Positions 23,301 through 34,900 of a stretch of 64,000 nt of DNA are shown one piece after another (positions within the stretch are counted from its first letter, which is position 1; each line of letters opens with the position of its first letter). The position numbers were made by a program, and so were the translations under genes. A model generated the notes under the pieces. That model was not told the origin of the DNA. It did no database searches and saw nothing but the letters and a program-made list of their open reading frames with translations. Origin of the DNA: Sabellastarte sp. h YS-2021 (taxonomy: Eukaryota; Annelida; Polychaeta; Sabellida; Sabellidae). Location of the stretch: the NCBI GenBank assembly GCA_964017235.1, contig OZ024933.1, positions 7,753,962 through 7,817,961 of the forward strand, read 5' to 3'.

Positions 23301-23769
23301 CATAATACAACATAACAACAGAACTGATAAAACTAGCCTCAGAGACAGACTAAACATTAAGGTATGAACTTAAATTGACAAATAAATTCTAAACGAAGTG
23401 ACATTTAACACACTTGTCATACCTTCTGTACTAAATTTACATATAATACCAGATATAATTATATAATTACCTTAAACAGCTATCTTCAGGATGAATTTGG
23501 CCTGATAAACTATAAAATTACTGATTTAAGGAACCTTGATTGACTTACATGATCTCAGGACAACTGCATGTTGTCAGAGTTCCCAGTGAAGGCGACTATA
23601 TGTCTTTCCCGTGGCTTTATGCTAAGTCAACCCTAGTAACCTTATATGTAAAGGAAAATACTTTACCTTAATAAACTGGAGAATTAACTTAATGTTTAAC
23701 CAAAAAGTCCACTTGATTCAAAGGCCAGCCTGCATGGTCAAGACTCTAAGCCAAGCAGATTAATTTTGC

Positions 23770-24265
23770 CTATGCTTGTATACAATATATACAGCCTAGA
23801 TGACATATATATTGTATGTACTGCCTACAGGAAATTATAATACAAAATCATTATATAGTAATGAGCTGCCAGCACAGATACCCCATAATAAACCCTTATC
23901 ATAATAACCTACATTTTAGACAATGCCTACACCTGTATGATAGTACACATTTTATATACTGTTTAACCTAAACTTATAATACAGTTAATAAAGTCATATT
24001 GTGTATGAGCTGCCAGCACAGACACCCCATACTTTAGACCTATTTCACTATTTAAACCTATAACATACAATGTATACAGCCTGAATGAAAGTACACATTG
24101 TACATGCTGTTTATTCTAAGTTTTCAAAACAATTAACAATGTCATTGTTTATATGAGCTGCCTGCACAGACACCCCATAGTTTAGTCCTATCACCTTATT
24201 TGAATGTGTACTTTATGTACAATGTACACAGCCTGAATGACAGTACACATTGTACACTGAGACTA
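23770..24265. repeat. Four-unit hairpin array in the right LTR
   Basis: Same array as 16925-17425, with the same unit order and stems. Being in both LTRs, it predates the insertion. Confidence 0.8.
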
Positions 24266-24368
24266 TACTAATCAGACCTTAAACTTGTAAAAGATTAAAA
24301 TATTTTAAACTGAAACAAAAACATTATTAACTACACACAAAACTATATTTACACACATTAACATTGGT

Positions 24369-24608
24369 TTATTTTTTTTTATTTATTTGGGGTTTTACGT
24401 CGCTTTCAACACTGTACAGGTCATATCACGACGGGTAGTTGGAAGGGCAGAGGAAACCAGTACATACAGTTCGTTAGGGTTCTGTACTGTAAACTGCCGA
24501 CCAATGGCAAGCAACTACCAGCTTTCCCACATGAGGCCGTGCCGGGAATCGAACCCCGGCCTCAGAGGTGGGAGGCGAGAGTGTTACCACTCTGCCACCG
24601 TGGCCCCC
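24369..24608 (-). mobile_element. tRNA-derived SINE, copy 2, inside the 5' LTR
   Basis: Same family in reverse. The target duplication CATTAACATTGGT lies at 24356-24368 and 24609-24621. The left LTR has the uninterrupted site near 17515, so this insertion came after the LTR element. Confidence 0.95.
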
Positions 24609-25499
24609 CATTAACATTGGTAAGCTTACACATTATCTATATATTTACAAGAAACCTTAAGTAAAATAAATATAAATTAAGTAACCATGCTTACCCCCTT
24701 TTGTGACTGTCCAACCCAAAAATAGTGAACACTTGCAAAAATGTTGAAACAAACAGTCTCCAAGAATCTGGATCACAAAACACTCCCTGTCTTGTCAGTC
24801 CCTCCCCCCAAAAAACCTCCCTTTTTCAAAGAAACTGCCCCTTTTATACACAAATTTGACCACCCAAAACTGAAAAATAGATCCCCAGGCAAAATGATTA
24901 CATTTCAAATACTTATATCACTTCAAAAACAAAAACAGTTACTTATGGATCTGTGTCCTGACACTGATGGACATCAGGTGTCATTTCTGTCAAATTTATA
25001 ACCATGCATGCAGCTGTGTGCATCAATACAGAACATTTCACAAAGTTAAAACAACATCACAACTCATTACATGTAGTGGCACTGACATTGTTCAAAAGGC
25101 AACACCAAAGAGTTTATTTTAGTTATGGTCAACCAGTAAATTTGTAAAATAAATATAATGTTTAATAAAATGAACAAATTAATCAGTATATTTATAGTAG
25201 GATTCAAAGCTTGTTGGGTTTTTTAAACTAAGTAAGTTCAATTTAGATGTACATGGGAACTGTTATAGTTTCTGCCAGGTGTGCATTTAATTGAGGGTGA
25301 AATGGGAGATGATGAGAATGTACCCAAACAATATCATCAGCTCTATGTCTTTGTGAAAGGTATAGCCAGTGGACATTTTGTAGTCTTGCTCAAGACCTTT
25401 GATTCATTAAAAACTTACTTTTGCATGTAATTAATACACAAAATTAATGAAATAAATTAAAAATAATAACAAGGCATTTTCCATGCCGCCACATAGTCT

Positions 25500-27033
25500 A
25501 GTATTATTCCATCTAGATAGAAGGTCAGCGACATTGTTCTGAGAACCAGCAATGTGATACCACCTAAGCCAGTAAGACATGCATCTAGATATATAACTTC
25601 ATCTATTCTTTGATTATCATATAAAGTTATACCATTATATTGCTGCAAAAATACATTGAACCAGTTGAGGTCCCTGAAAAAAACCCTTGATTAAGTTTAA
25701 TTTTTGATTTTTCATAATTTTCCCTTAAAACTTCAAGCATTTGGTTTAGGAACGACCTTGCGGGCTTTACAGATTTAGTTATGTAAAGTAGAGATTGCAG
25801 CTGATTTTTTGTGCATTAAGATTTCTGGGACCAAGTTTTGCAAAGATTTTTTATTTCCTGCAATTTTTGATCTGGAATCGATATGATTCTAGATATGGTA
25901 TCTATATTGATGCCTAATCACACTGCTGACGTTGCAGGTGCTACTAGTTTTTCGATACTAATGTCCAGTCCTAATTCCTGCAATAAGGATAAAAGAAAGT
26001 GACAAGACTGATGAATTGTAGAAAGCAAACGTGTATATATTAGATCGTCAATACAGTTCCAAAACCCTGGGAAACCATGTTGATGCATAATATGACGTAT
26101 AGCGTCACTGCAACGCTGGAAGAAAACGAAACAGTGCCGAAATCTGAATGGGAGACTTTGGTCCAAAAACAGGTTATTATGAGAGATACCTAACAAATCT
26201 ATGTCCCTGGGGTCGATCCTGATGTGCCTAAAGGCGTGGCTAATGTCTACCTTATATAACATTGCCCCAGGCCCAAGGGTGTTAAGTGCCATGGTGATAT
26301 TCTCTATTGAAGGGTATTGTAATTTAAAATATGTACCTAAGTATTTATTTTTATAAACCCCCGTGTTAACTGCATGACCCTTTGGCCAACTCAAGTCTAT
26401 TATTGTTCTGCGTTTTTCAGAATTTTGCTTAGATCTTGTCATAAGAGGGGAAATGTGTGAATCTATGGGCAAAGATTGGAATGGACCAAGTAATGCCCCA
26501 TGTTCTATTTCTGTGTTAATATATTTATCAATTCCCTGGGGAAAATCTAAAGCCGACTTGTGGTTCTCTTTCACTGATTGTAAAATGACTTCTCTAACGA
26601 AATCCAGAGGGAAACCATAAGTGATAAGATCCACTAATTGCTTATCCCAATAATCTTGTAAGTAATATTGCCATTTATCAGATTTCAACTGACCTTGAAT
26701 GATTATTCTACAAGATAAAAAATTTGGCAAGCCAGATTCTTGAATCAACTTATGTGCTTGGATTATATCTGGACATGCTTGCCAAATTTTTGGTGAACCC
26801 TCATATACTAGTCGTGGGGTAAGAGGTACCAAACCTACTTCAGAACCAGTCTGGTGTATACAGTTATTATAGTCTTGGCAAGAATGTTTGTGATTTAAGA
26901 CATGATCCGGAATCTTATCTGAATGTTCAGATTCTAAGTTAGGATCCAAATCCATGTGAGTATCACCAGTTGGGGTAATTATTGGTTGGTGAGTTTGATC
27001 TCCTTGACCTACATAACCATGATCTACAACCAT
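25500..27033 (-). pseudogene. Reverse transcriptase and RNase H start of DIRS-like element A
   Basis: A 371-residue open stretch (27033-25918) carries the DIRS-type reverse transcriptase signature: YWDKQLVDLITYGFPLDF, then LSWPKGHAVN, YKVDISHAFRHIRIDP, RHCFVFFQRCSDAIRHIM and the catalytic IDDLIYT block. Further along the same strand, about 25.65-25.50 kb shows YLDACLTGLGG and, in another frame, the ADLLSRW block typical of the RNase H domain. The LTR insertion begins immediately after this. The combination is characteristic of DIRS elements rather than Ty3 or Bel. It is part of a broken element. Confidence 0.9.
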
Positions 27034-27639
27034 CCTACTATGTTGTACCTGCTGTTGTATAGATTGCTGGTTGGGGTCCTGTTGAACTTCAACATTTTTA
27101 GGACTTTGTTGGTGAATATTTGTGTGACCTTGAGTTTGACCTTGGTATCAGTAGTCTTAAGCTTGTGATCTTGAAAATTGTCAGGGAAGCTTTCTTGTTC
27201 TAGCACAAGATACCTATTTTGAAGTGGTATTTTGCCATTGCAATGGTTTCATGTAACTATTTAAAGAAACATAATCAAGCATTTTTTGCCTTACACCATG
27301 ATGATGTTCTTTAATGACTTGTTTCTGTGTACATTGTGACCGTGTGTTTTGCAACAATGTTTTTCTCTTGAATTTTGATGAAGAGCATCAAGATTGGCCT
27401 CACTTGGCACAACTGTTTGTTTTTGAGCTTTACTTTGCTTCAGAACTTGTGCAAATGTCCTGTCATCACATCTGTTGGCAAATACTTTGTGTTTGTTCCA
27501 CCAATTTTCCAGATGTCATGACGTGCGTAATATTTATTGAACTTTTGACTATCTTTAGTTGTAAATTCTCTAGAATGATGGATGTGGTGCCTAATGCCCC
27601 CACATCCATCATGACTCGTTATTTTGTATTTTTTGATTT

Positions 27640-28745
27640 TTGTCTACAGTCAGCCTCTGAATGTGGAAAAGTTTTGCCAATATTGAAACTTGATGCACAG
27701 ATGTGTCTGTAGAGGACGCCTTTTTTCATGGGTCTTGTTGAAATTGCACGAATTTTGATTAAAATAAGTACAGATTATGGTTTTTGTATATTTTTGACAA
27801 TTTTTCCTATCTACATTCTGATGTTTCCGGATCCGGTAGGCATATGTCACTGGGCACTGACCCTTTGGACTCTGTCTATTTTTTCTGTTTGACTGTAATC
27901 TTGTATCTCACGCTGTTTCATCCTACATAGTAGGACAGCGTGACTGGCTTTTGCCGCACCCCAGGAGAAATCATTTGCATCATCCATTAAGGAAATGATG
28001 TAACCTAGCATATGAGTTTGATTTAATTTGATTTATTTGTTGTTTTACGTCACATTCAACAGCCAGGGTCATATTGCACTGTAAACCATCGGGCATCGGC
28101 AAGTAACTAGCAACTTTCCAACATGAAGCGCCCGGCCTGAGATTCGTTCAAGGCGAGAACTCTAACCACTACACCACCGAGCCCCCTCGAGCATATGAGA
28201 TCTCATTGTTTCATTTTTCTCCTCCCTGATGGAGCGGCAAAAGCCAGAGACCCATTGGGTAACAGTCAGTTGGTCATAAGTGACCCTTTCTTTGGTATAA
28301 CCAGACAAAACGTGTTCATGGGGCCATCAAACCCCATTTTTGATAAAAACATTTACCCACCTCTCTGTGATTTGATTTTTGTATCAATACCTAGAATTAT
28401 TAATTGTTCGAGCTGTTTCAACCTCTGTTTTACTTGGGTTTGAATCTGTACATTTTGCCTAAGTTCGTCCAAGTTGGGGACCTTTTGTGGGACTTTGACC
28501 AGTGACTATTTGTTCTTTTTAAGTTTAGGATTGGTAGTATGTTTGGTATGTACTTTATTCTTGATTTTTGTCAGATCGAACGTTTTCTTACATTTTGAAC
28601 CATCTTCAAGTTTTTCTAAGCACTGAGAAATCTGATGAAGCTGGCTCAAAATTTCTTGGTTGATGAGTATTTGTGCACTGCAGTCATCACTGTCAACCGG
28701 GTTCAACAAAGATTCTAAAAATTTCCTATCATTACACATTTGTAT
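27640..28745 (-). pseudogene. ORF1 (Gag-like) region of DIRS-like element A
   Basis: The N-terminal part near 28.74-28.51 kb has a short coiled-coil-like stretch (ILSQLHQISQCLEKLED). The middle near 28.4-28.2 kb contains the SQRGG motif seen in DIRS ORF1 proteins. The C-terminal part near 27.85-27.65 kb has a cysteine/histidine cluster (CTYFNQNSCNFNKTH) resembling the ORF1 zinc-binding region. A SINE sits inside it at 28017-28189. It is broken. Confidence 0.7.
28017..28189 (-). mobile_element. tRNA-derived SINE, copy 3, divergent and internally shortened
   Basis: About 173 bases long, with the family's tail, TTTTACGTC motif and tRNA-like head but lacking part of the middle. The target duplication AGCATATGAG lies at 28007-28016 and 28190-28199. 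It lies in the ORF1 region of DIRS-like element A. Its divergence suggests an older insertion than the other copies. Confidence 0.85.
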
Positions 28746-28749
28746 TGCA

Positions 28750-29254
28750 ATGGGTACTTGAATACTTCCCTGCTTAGCTCAACGCAAGTTGTACTGTCTA
28801 TTTCTTTCCATATTGAATCGTGTGGTGTATCAAGTACTTTACTAAAATTACTAAAAGGTTAAAATTAAAGCATATGATAAAACTATACAAATCCACCACG
28901 TGATTACACCAAGGAAGCATACAAACAGCAACGTAAATTTTTTTATTGACCCTCTGGTTTCTGAAGTTCAAATGGAAGAACCACAGTTCATTTACGACAT
29001 GGTCAAACCACTAACCAATAAGAGTTATTTTCACATAAAATGACAATTGTGAATGTACATGCCAAAACTACCTAGAGTTTAAGGTCCCCCTGTTCTAAAT
29101 CAACCCACTGGCACCTAAATGCCACCAAGCATACCCATGAAAGCACTGAAGTATCCATTTAGGCTGTAATGGCAAAGGGAGACATACTCTGGTTGCTGTT
29201 GTGGTCACTTTTTAAGCGAGAGCTTTAGCAAGGCTCCCCCTTCTAGGAATCAAT
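28750..29254. other. No gene seen
   Basis: Unique-looking DNA right of the DIRS-like fossil. I could not locate the element's terminal repeat here. Confidence 0.45.
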
Positions 29255-29425
29255 TTTATGGATTGTGGTGTAGTGTGATGATTAACTGGCTCTCCACTAA
29301 AGTTAAGCAGCAATGGGCTAGGTTAGCACTGGGATGGGTGATTGCTTCAGTGCACTACTGCTGTCTCTGATGGCTTTGTGGCTTGTGCTAGTAGACATAA
29401 TCCCTTTTCGGCCTTCTCTCCTGTT
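29255..29425 (+). mobile_element. 5S-rRNA-derived SINE-like element, copy 1
   Basis: The stretch 29291-29365 resembles the internal promoter of 5S rRNA: AAGTTAAGCAGCAATGGGC for the A-box and GGTTAGCACTGGGATGGGTGA for the C-box, in the right order and spacing. It is not an intact 5S gene, since the outer parts do not match. The sequence after it, ending AGACATAATCCCTTTTCGGC, recurs next to a second 5S-like fragment at 48.8 kb. That marks a dispersed family of the 5S-promoter (SINE3) kind. Confidence 0.7.
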
Positions 29426-30079
29426 TTCATACTATTTTTGATTAATATGAAAGCATCATGGTATGTGAAAAATGATGTATGTTCTTGCCAACTGGAGTCA
29501 GGCATAAACATTACTACAACATTACCAATCAAAACACCTCTTTTCCATTCCAACTATTCACATGTCACAATTTCTGTAAAATAAAAGGATTAGAGAAACC
29601 ATTGTTTCAAATGGCCAAATTAAATTGGCATTTTACATAGAATCTATGTGTTTATTAGATGTAAGCATTTAATTGAAATATGGAATTGGACAATGGGGAC
29701 AATCCACCATATGTGCCCCATTCATTGATTATCAACTGCCATGTTAGCCTCCAGTTTCCATTGTGGTCTCTTGTATAGAGGTATTTTGTGTCACAGGGAA
29801 TGCTTTAGTGGTATCATTTAACAATTAAGTAGTGGTCACTATTCGGGGTATCTTTTTATCTAAATTTCCTTGGGGAATAAAAGTGGTCACAACTATAGTG
29901 TTCTCTATATGAGAGTGGTCACATGTACAGGGTTGGCTGTATGTCATATTTCACACATTCAGGGTTTACATGTGGCTTGAAATGAATTTCTTCTGAGTAT
30001 TTCATTAATCAGTAAGAAATAAGCTAAGTTTGCTCATCTGAAAATTTTAAAGAAATAATAATAAAAATAAAGGAATAAA
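29426..30079. other. No gene seen
   Basis: AT-rich DNA without supported features before the triplicated unit. Confidence 0.45.
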
Positions 30080-30574
30080 TGGTGTAAGTGATTTTAAGTA
30101 AAATTAATGCTCAACCTAAAAATAAAATGAAAATGACAAAGCAAAATACAGGTAACTATTGAGAAAAAACATGGAGGTCAGTCTTTAATGTGTCCTTTGA
30201 AAGCATCAACAAAAACATTCTTGCTGATTCAATTAAAGCATTTACATAAAATACTTGAATCAACTTAATATTGTTAAAATTATATATTCAAAACCAATAG
30301 AATGATAACTGCACTCCATATTAAATGTATTTGGAGCATACAGTTATAGAAATTGAACGGGACGGTTGAATGGATATAAACCTTGAATGTCAGAGGGAAA
30401 TTGAATATATAACTTCTCATCCAGTTTTCCAACTTTGATGTAGTACTTTCTTATCAAACGATAGATAAAAAAAATCGACTCAGTCTGGTATTACTAAATA
30501 AAATATATTCATAACAACAACTGTTTCACTAAAACAAAATGTACATGAAACATACTTTTTGGTTATTTCAACAG

Positions 30575-30667
30575 ATCAAAAGGAAGTTTTGTACACAGGT
30601 AAAAGCCTTGATTACGAATGTCCACCTTCAAAGAACAGAGATGAAGATAATGATGAATGACTTGGAA
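30575..30667 (+). CDS. Candidate duplicated exon, copy 1 (93 bases)
   Basis: A pyrimidine-rich stretch ending ATTTCAACAG precedes it and GTAAGG follows. The phase-0 frame is open for 31 codons: IKRKFCTQVKALITNV, then HLQRTEMKIMMNDLE. It is basic and helix-prone with no known motif. Because it starts and ends in phase 0, skipping or including it would not change the downstream frame. I do not recognise the protein. Substitutions between copies 1 and 2 are not concentrated at third codon positions, so strong protein constraint is not shown. Confidence 0.42.
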
Positions 30668-32206
30668 GTAAGGATATCTGCAACTTTTTTTCAATTTTAA
30701 TAAAACCATCACTTCCTGTTTCATCCCATCTACAGAAATATAAATTGTGAATTACGTATTCCCTGCATCTTCAATTTTGACAGTTTTATTCTTGTTCGAT
30801 TATAACTTCTCACTGTCAATCTTTCCTCTCTAAATATATTACAAATATATAGGTATAACCATTAATGGCAGACAAAATAATCATAAACATTACAAACTTC
30901 CAACAATTCTGACTGTAGCAGTGTCAAGTTATCAAGCAAACCAAGCACTCTGCCCTCAAGAAGCCTTTAAAAGCAGGTTTTCATATCACCGACAAGCATA
31001 TTGTAACTTTTCGGCATGCTTTTATGCATTATGCTAAAGTAAAATCAGCTCGCATTCAGTTCATAATTTTTAAAAAATGCAGCTGGGAATGGGTGCATAC
31101 ACAGTGTGAGCCAGTGACAGTGCGCTGAACTTGGACATAAACTCTGTTTGACACCATTTTGTAAATTAAAAATTTTAAACTCCCTCCCCATTGAACTGGT
31201 ATGCTAACTTATTTGCAATACCCTGTACAAGTAATACAATTTAGGCCATTACACTGTGTGGCCTTGAAAAGGGTTAAAACAAATTTAGGATAAAATCCTT
31301 TAAAGTTTGGCCACAGATGCTCAGAGAAGCATACAATTCAAACTAGAAATATACCTACAGTGGGCATGTACATTCCAAATTGGTTTGAAAAGGGCATGAA
31401 TATTTAGGAGTATCGGATATAATGGATTGAGCTTGCATAAAATGACATTAGGTAAAATTAAGCATCAGTATTCTTTTAAAATACTACTGATCCAGTGGTT
31501 AACAAGTTTGGCATAAAATCACAGTCTGTATCCTCTCTATGGGTGTGCATGCCATCAGTGTTCACGGTGAAGGTCACTCCCAATATGATCCTAACTGTTG
31601 ATTGTAAAACACTATTATTGAACTTTGACATTTGACACTATCCATCTCAGAATCCAGGAAATGTAAAACAAAATAACCGAAGAAATAAAATTTCATTCTC
31701 AACTCTGAGACCTTTCATTTTATTTCATATTGTACCTATTTGTGTAAGCGTAAGAGTGTAAGTGCATTGTTTGTAAATTTTGTGCTTAACACAAAAATAC
31801 ATAAACAAAGGCCAAATGACAAAGCAAAATACGGGCAGTTGTTCACAATAAAACATGGGGGTAAATATTAACTATGTCCTTTTAAAGCATCAACAATAAC
31901 ATTTTTGTTTGCTTTCAGTTAAAACATTTGCATAAAATCCTTCAACAGAATTTATATTGTCAACAGTTTCAGTTGAAACCACTGAAAACAGAATGAAACT
32001 GGAGTCAACGTGTTTGTTGAATGTATTCAGAGTGGAGTTTTTCATCCAATTTTCCAACTTTAGTATGATACTTTCTTTTCAAGACATAGATGGAAACAGA
32101 ATTCCACTCAATGTGATATGAGAAATATATTCACAAAAGCAACTGCTTCACTGAAAAAAACTTCATCAAAAATTTATTGATTAACACCTTTTGGTTATTT
32201 CAACAG

Positions 32207-32299
32207 AACAAAAAGAAGTTTCATACACAGGTAAAAACATGGATTCCGGATTTCAGCCATCAAAGAACTGAGATGAAGATACTGATGAAAAACTGTGAA
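32207..32299 (+). CDS. Candidate duplicated exon, copy 2 (93 bases)
   Basis: Flanked by TTATTTCAACAG and GTAAGA. The phase-0 frame is open for 31 codons: NKKKFHTQVKTWIPDF, then SHQRTEMKILMKNCE. About 80% of bases match copy 1, whereas the flanking intron-like DNA matches less well. Same phase and length as copy 1. Confidence 0.45.
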
Positions 32300-33878
32300 G
32301 TAAGATTTTTTGCAAAATCATTTTTTTTTGTAATTTTAAGAAACCATCACTTCGCGTTGAGCTGCATCTGATCAGTTTGCTATAGAACCATCATTCTGTA
32401 CATTGTATATTCTCTTTGTTTTGATATTATTCTTGTTTGATTTTTGACTAGTCTAAAATATTGCAAAACTATATATATATATACTCCATCAGAAGCTGTA
32501 AAAATCACAAAGTACACAAACTTTCAATAATAATAAGTACATATATATCATAATTAAGTTTTCATCAAATCAAGCACACTGGCTCCATAAAACCTACAAA
32601 GCTAGGTTTTCGTATAAGCAACAATTATATTGTAACTTTTTGGCAGGTTTTTATGTATTTTGTTGAAGTAAAATTAGCTAGTGTTCAGCTCACAAGTTTT
32701 AAAAACTCATGTGGCTGGGAATGATATGTGTGAGGCAATGACAGTGTGCTGAACTTGGTTATAAACAAAGCTTGACCTAATTTTGTAAATTAAATTTTTA
32801 ACTCCCTCCCATTGAGCTGGTGTGCTAAATTTTTTGCAACAACCTGAACAAGTATTAGAAAAAAAGGGTTAGACCACATATAAAAAATATATATAAAATT
32901 CTGCAAGGCTTGGCTACAATTGTCAAAGAAGCATATAATTCAAACCAAGACAGACTTCTTGTCTAGTGCTTGTAGAAATATGTGACTTCACCGGACATGT
33001 ACATTCTGAATTGATTTGAAAAGGGCAAGAATACAAGTATAAGATCTGATTACCCAAGCTTGTCTGTAATGACATAAGATGAAACAAGGCATTAGTATTC
33101 ATTTAATACTACTTATCTGGTGGTTAACAATTTGGCCATAAAATCACAGCCTGTATCCTCCTCTGTTGGGGTTTTATTTCAACAATGGGTAGTCGTGAGG
33201 ATCAGTTCCAACATGATTCTAACTGTTGAATGGTATGCGTAATGCTAGCTTTGAACTTTGCAATTTTATGTTATCAACCCACTTTCTCAGAATCCAGGAA
33301 ATGCAAAACAACATGTCAAAATATATAAATTGAATTTGAGGCTAAAAAACATTTTATACTATTTCATAGTATACCCATTTGGAGGAATAAAAGGGTGAAC
33401 CTGCCTTTTTATAACATTCATGCTTAATACAAAACTATGCAAATGACTCACCGAAATGCAAATAGCTATTTACATTAAAACATGCTAATATTTCGCATGT
33501 GTTTTTAAAACATAAAGAATAGCATTCTTGTTAGATTTCAGTTAAAGCTAAAATTAAAACTAAAATTAATATTGTCAACAGTTTATATTGAAACCACTGC
33601 CAATACAATGAAACTGCAGTGAAATGTATTGGAAACATGGAGTTAAGGATTTTGAACTGGCTGTTTAGCAGGATGTAAAACTTTGACCTTCAGAGGGAAA
33701 TTGAAAATATTACTTTTCATTCAATTTTCCAAAGTTGATAACTAGAAGCTTATCAAAGCATAGATATAAACATAGACCCACCAAATGTTATATTACTGGT
33801 TACAAAGAAATACATTCATAGCAGGAACTGCATAAACAGCATTTGCAGCCTAGTTACACTTTGTAGTTATTTTAACAG

Positions 33879-33974
33879 ATCAAACAGAAGTTTTGTACAC
33901 AGGTTAAAACCTGGATTCCAGATTTCCACCAACAAAGAACAGACACAAAGAAGATTCCGGTCAAAGACTCTGAA
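33879..33974 (+). CDS. Candidate duplicated exon, copy 3 (96 bases)
   Basis: Flanked by GTTATTTTAACAG and GTAAGA. The phase-0 frame is open for 32 codons: IKQKFCTQVKTWIPDF, then HQQRTDTKKIPVKDSE. The extra three bases keep the frame, which supports a coding role. KFCTQVKTWIPDF is the best conserved part among copies. Confidence 0.45.
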
Positions 33975-34020
33975 GTAAGATTTTTTGCAAAATAAAATTC
34001 TTTTTGTAAAAATTGTGTTT

Positions 34021-34900
34021 ATATATACGTTACATCAAATATTTCCAATACTTAATCTCTGTGCACTAATACCATTTTTTTTAAGATTATGTGCATCTTT
34101 TCTGCTGAGCTATAGTCATGGACAGTGAGAAACAATTAACCAACAAATTTGCAAATGCTCAATACAACTGAACAAAGCTATATTAAATGTAGTTGGCTTA
34201 ATTTTTAAGTATCTTAAACTAGGGCTTTATGAAATTCAACCCTTGCTGCAGTTGTGTATTATCTGTTGTGCATTTTTTATTAGTTTTTCTCCTTTGAATA
34301 GTTGTTAAATGTCATAGGACAAGTTTACAAAAGAAAAATCAGTAGCTACATGTACATAATACATTTCAATATTTGCTACTATGGGTTTCGCATGAGAAGG
34401 GTTAGACAAAATATTCACTCTTTTTCTTCTACTTTTAGTGTTGTTTTTATTGTGGTGGCAATTATTTTATCACTCGATAACTTTGGTCACGCAACTTGCC
34501 AGTGACGTCACAGGTTCAATGACAATGTAAACAAAAAGTCACTTATACCCCTGTTCAACTGGAGCCGACCCTACAGCCGACCGTAATGACTCTAGGGTAG
34601 GCTGCAAAAGTCGGGGATCGAAGACAAAAACCCATAAAAAAGGGTGAGAAAATTTTGGGTTGATTTACCCGCCCCACAGGACGTGATACATCCAGGCTTG
34701 TCTGGATCTATAAGTCAACCTGCCTTAGGTAGGGATGTTTTGTACAAGACTAGTCTAGAAACTGCCAGGAGAAGGCCTTAACCCCTGACAGACAAGCGGT
34801 ATCAAGTCCTGACCAGCCGTACTGACAAACAGACAGGACTGGAGAAATATACAGAATCACCACGACCATGTAGTCGGTATTGCCACTACAGTTTTTGATG
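34021..34900. other. No gene seen
   Basis: It includes a short 67-residue frame at 34302-34505 with no family resemblance and a slightly GC-richer patch near 34.55-34.72 kb. No support for a gene. Confidence 0.4.

Larger units (their letters stand above)
15922..25493 (-). mobile_element. Ty3/Gypsy-type LTR retroelement inserted into DIRS-like element A
   Basis: Two direct repeats of about 1.9 kb or more flank an internal region that contains a Ty3/Gypsy-type integrase. The outer right end reads TGTGGCGGCATGG on the minus strand. A polypurine tract lies just upstream of the left (3') LTR, fixing the LTR edge at 18395. TAGTC flanks the whole element on both sides (15917-15921 and 25494-25498), a plausible 5-base target duplication within DIRS sequence. 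The internal region is only about 4.9 kb and shows no recognisable gag, protease or reverse transcriptase, so the copy is incomplete. The two LTRs are very alike, roughly 2% different by eye and not counted, which suggests a fairly young insertion. Confidence 0.8.
23312..25493 (-). repeat. 5' LTR (right copy) of the LTR element
   Basis: Matches 16474-18395 closely. It carries a SINE (24369-24608) with a 13-base target duplication that is absent from the left copy, which gives a clean empty-site comparison. Its inner edge at 23312 is shorter than the left copy. No tRNA primer-binding site can be seen next to it. Confidence 0.85.
14780..28745 (-). mobile_element. DIRS-like tyrosine-recombinase retroelement A, broken and interrupted
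   Basis: Reading right to left on the minus strand, the parts are in the family order: an ORF1 (Gag-like) region at 28.74-27.65 kb, reverse transcriptase with start of RNase H at 27.03-25.50 kb, and a tyrosine recombinase at 15.74-14.79 kb. DIRS elements integrate by recombinase rather than DDE integrase. The body is interrupted by the LTR element at 15922-25493 and by a SINE at 28017-28189. It has several breaks and is not a working copy. I did not find its terminal inverted repeats or internal complementary region. Confidence 0.85.
30080..34020 (+). repeat. Tandem triplication of an exon-bearing unit of about 1.65 kb
   Basis: Three collinear, diverged copies begin near 30.08, 31.75 and 33.39 kb; the third is partial. 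Shared marks include the AAA-ACATGG stretch (30.17, 31.85 and 33.48 kb), the exon-like block (30575, 32207 and 33879), CCAGGAAATG.AAAACAA at 31.65 and 33.29 kb, and GCTGGGAATG near 31.08 and 32.71 kb. Offsets between exon-like blocks are 1632 and 1672 bases. The flanking sequence is visibly less alike than the exon-like block. Confidence 0.8.

Noticed and set aside
24387-24614. Frames shared by the SINE copies (24387-24614, 49831-50064, 51964-52185)
   Set aside because: These are translations of the tRNA-derived SINE, which is non-coding.
29291-29365. Possible 5S rRNA gene
   Set aside because: Only the internal promoter region resembles 5S. The outer stems do not match and a SINE-like body follows.
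30575-30655. Alternative third-frame reading of the duplicated exon
   Set aside because: It looks peptide-like in copy 1 but copies 2 and 3 contain stops in that frame, whereas phase 0 is open in all three.
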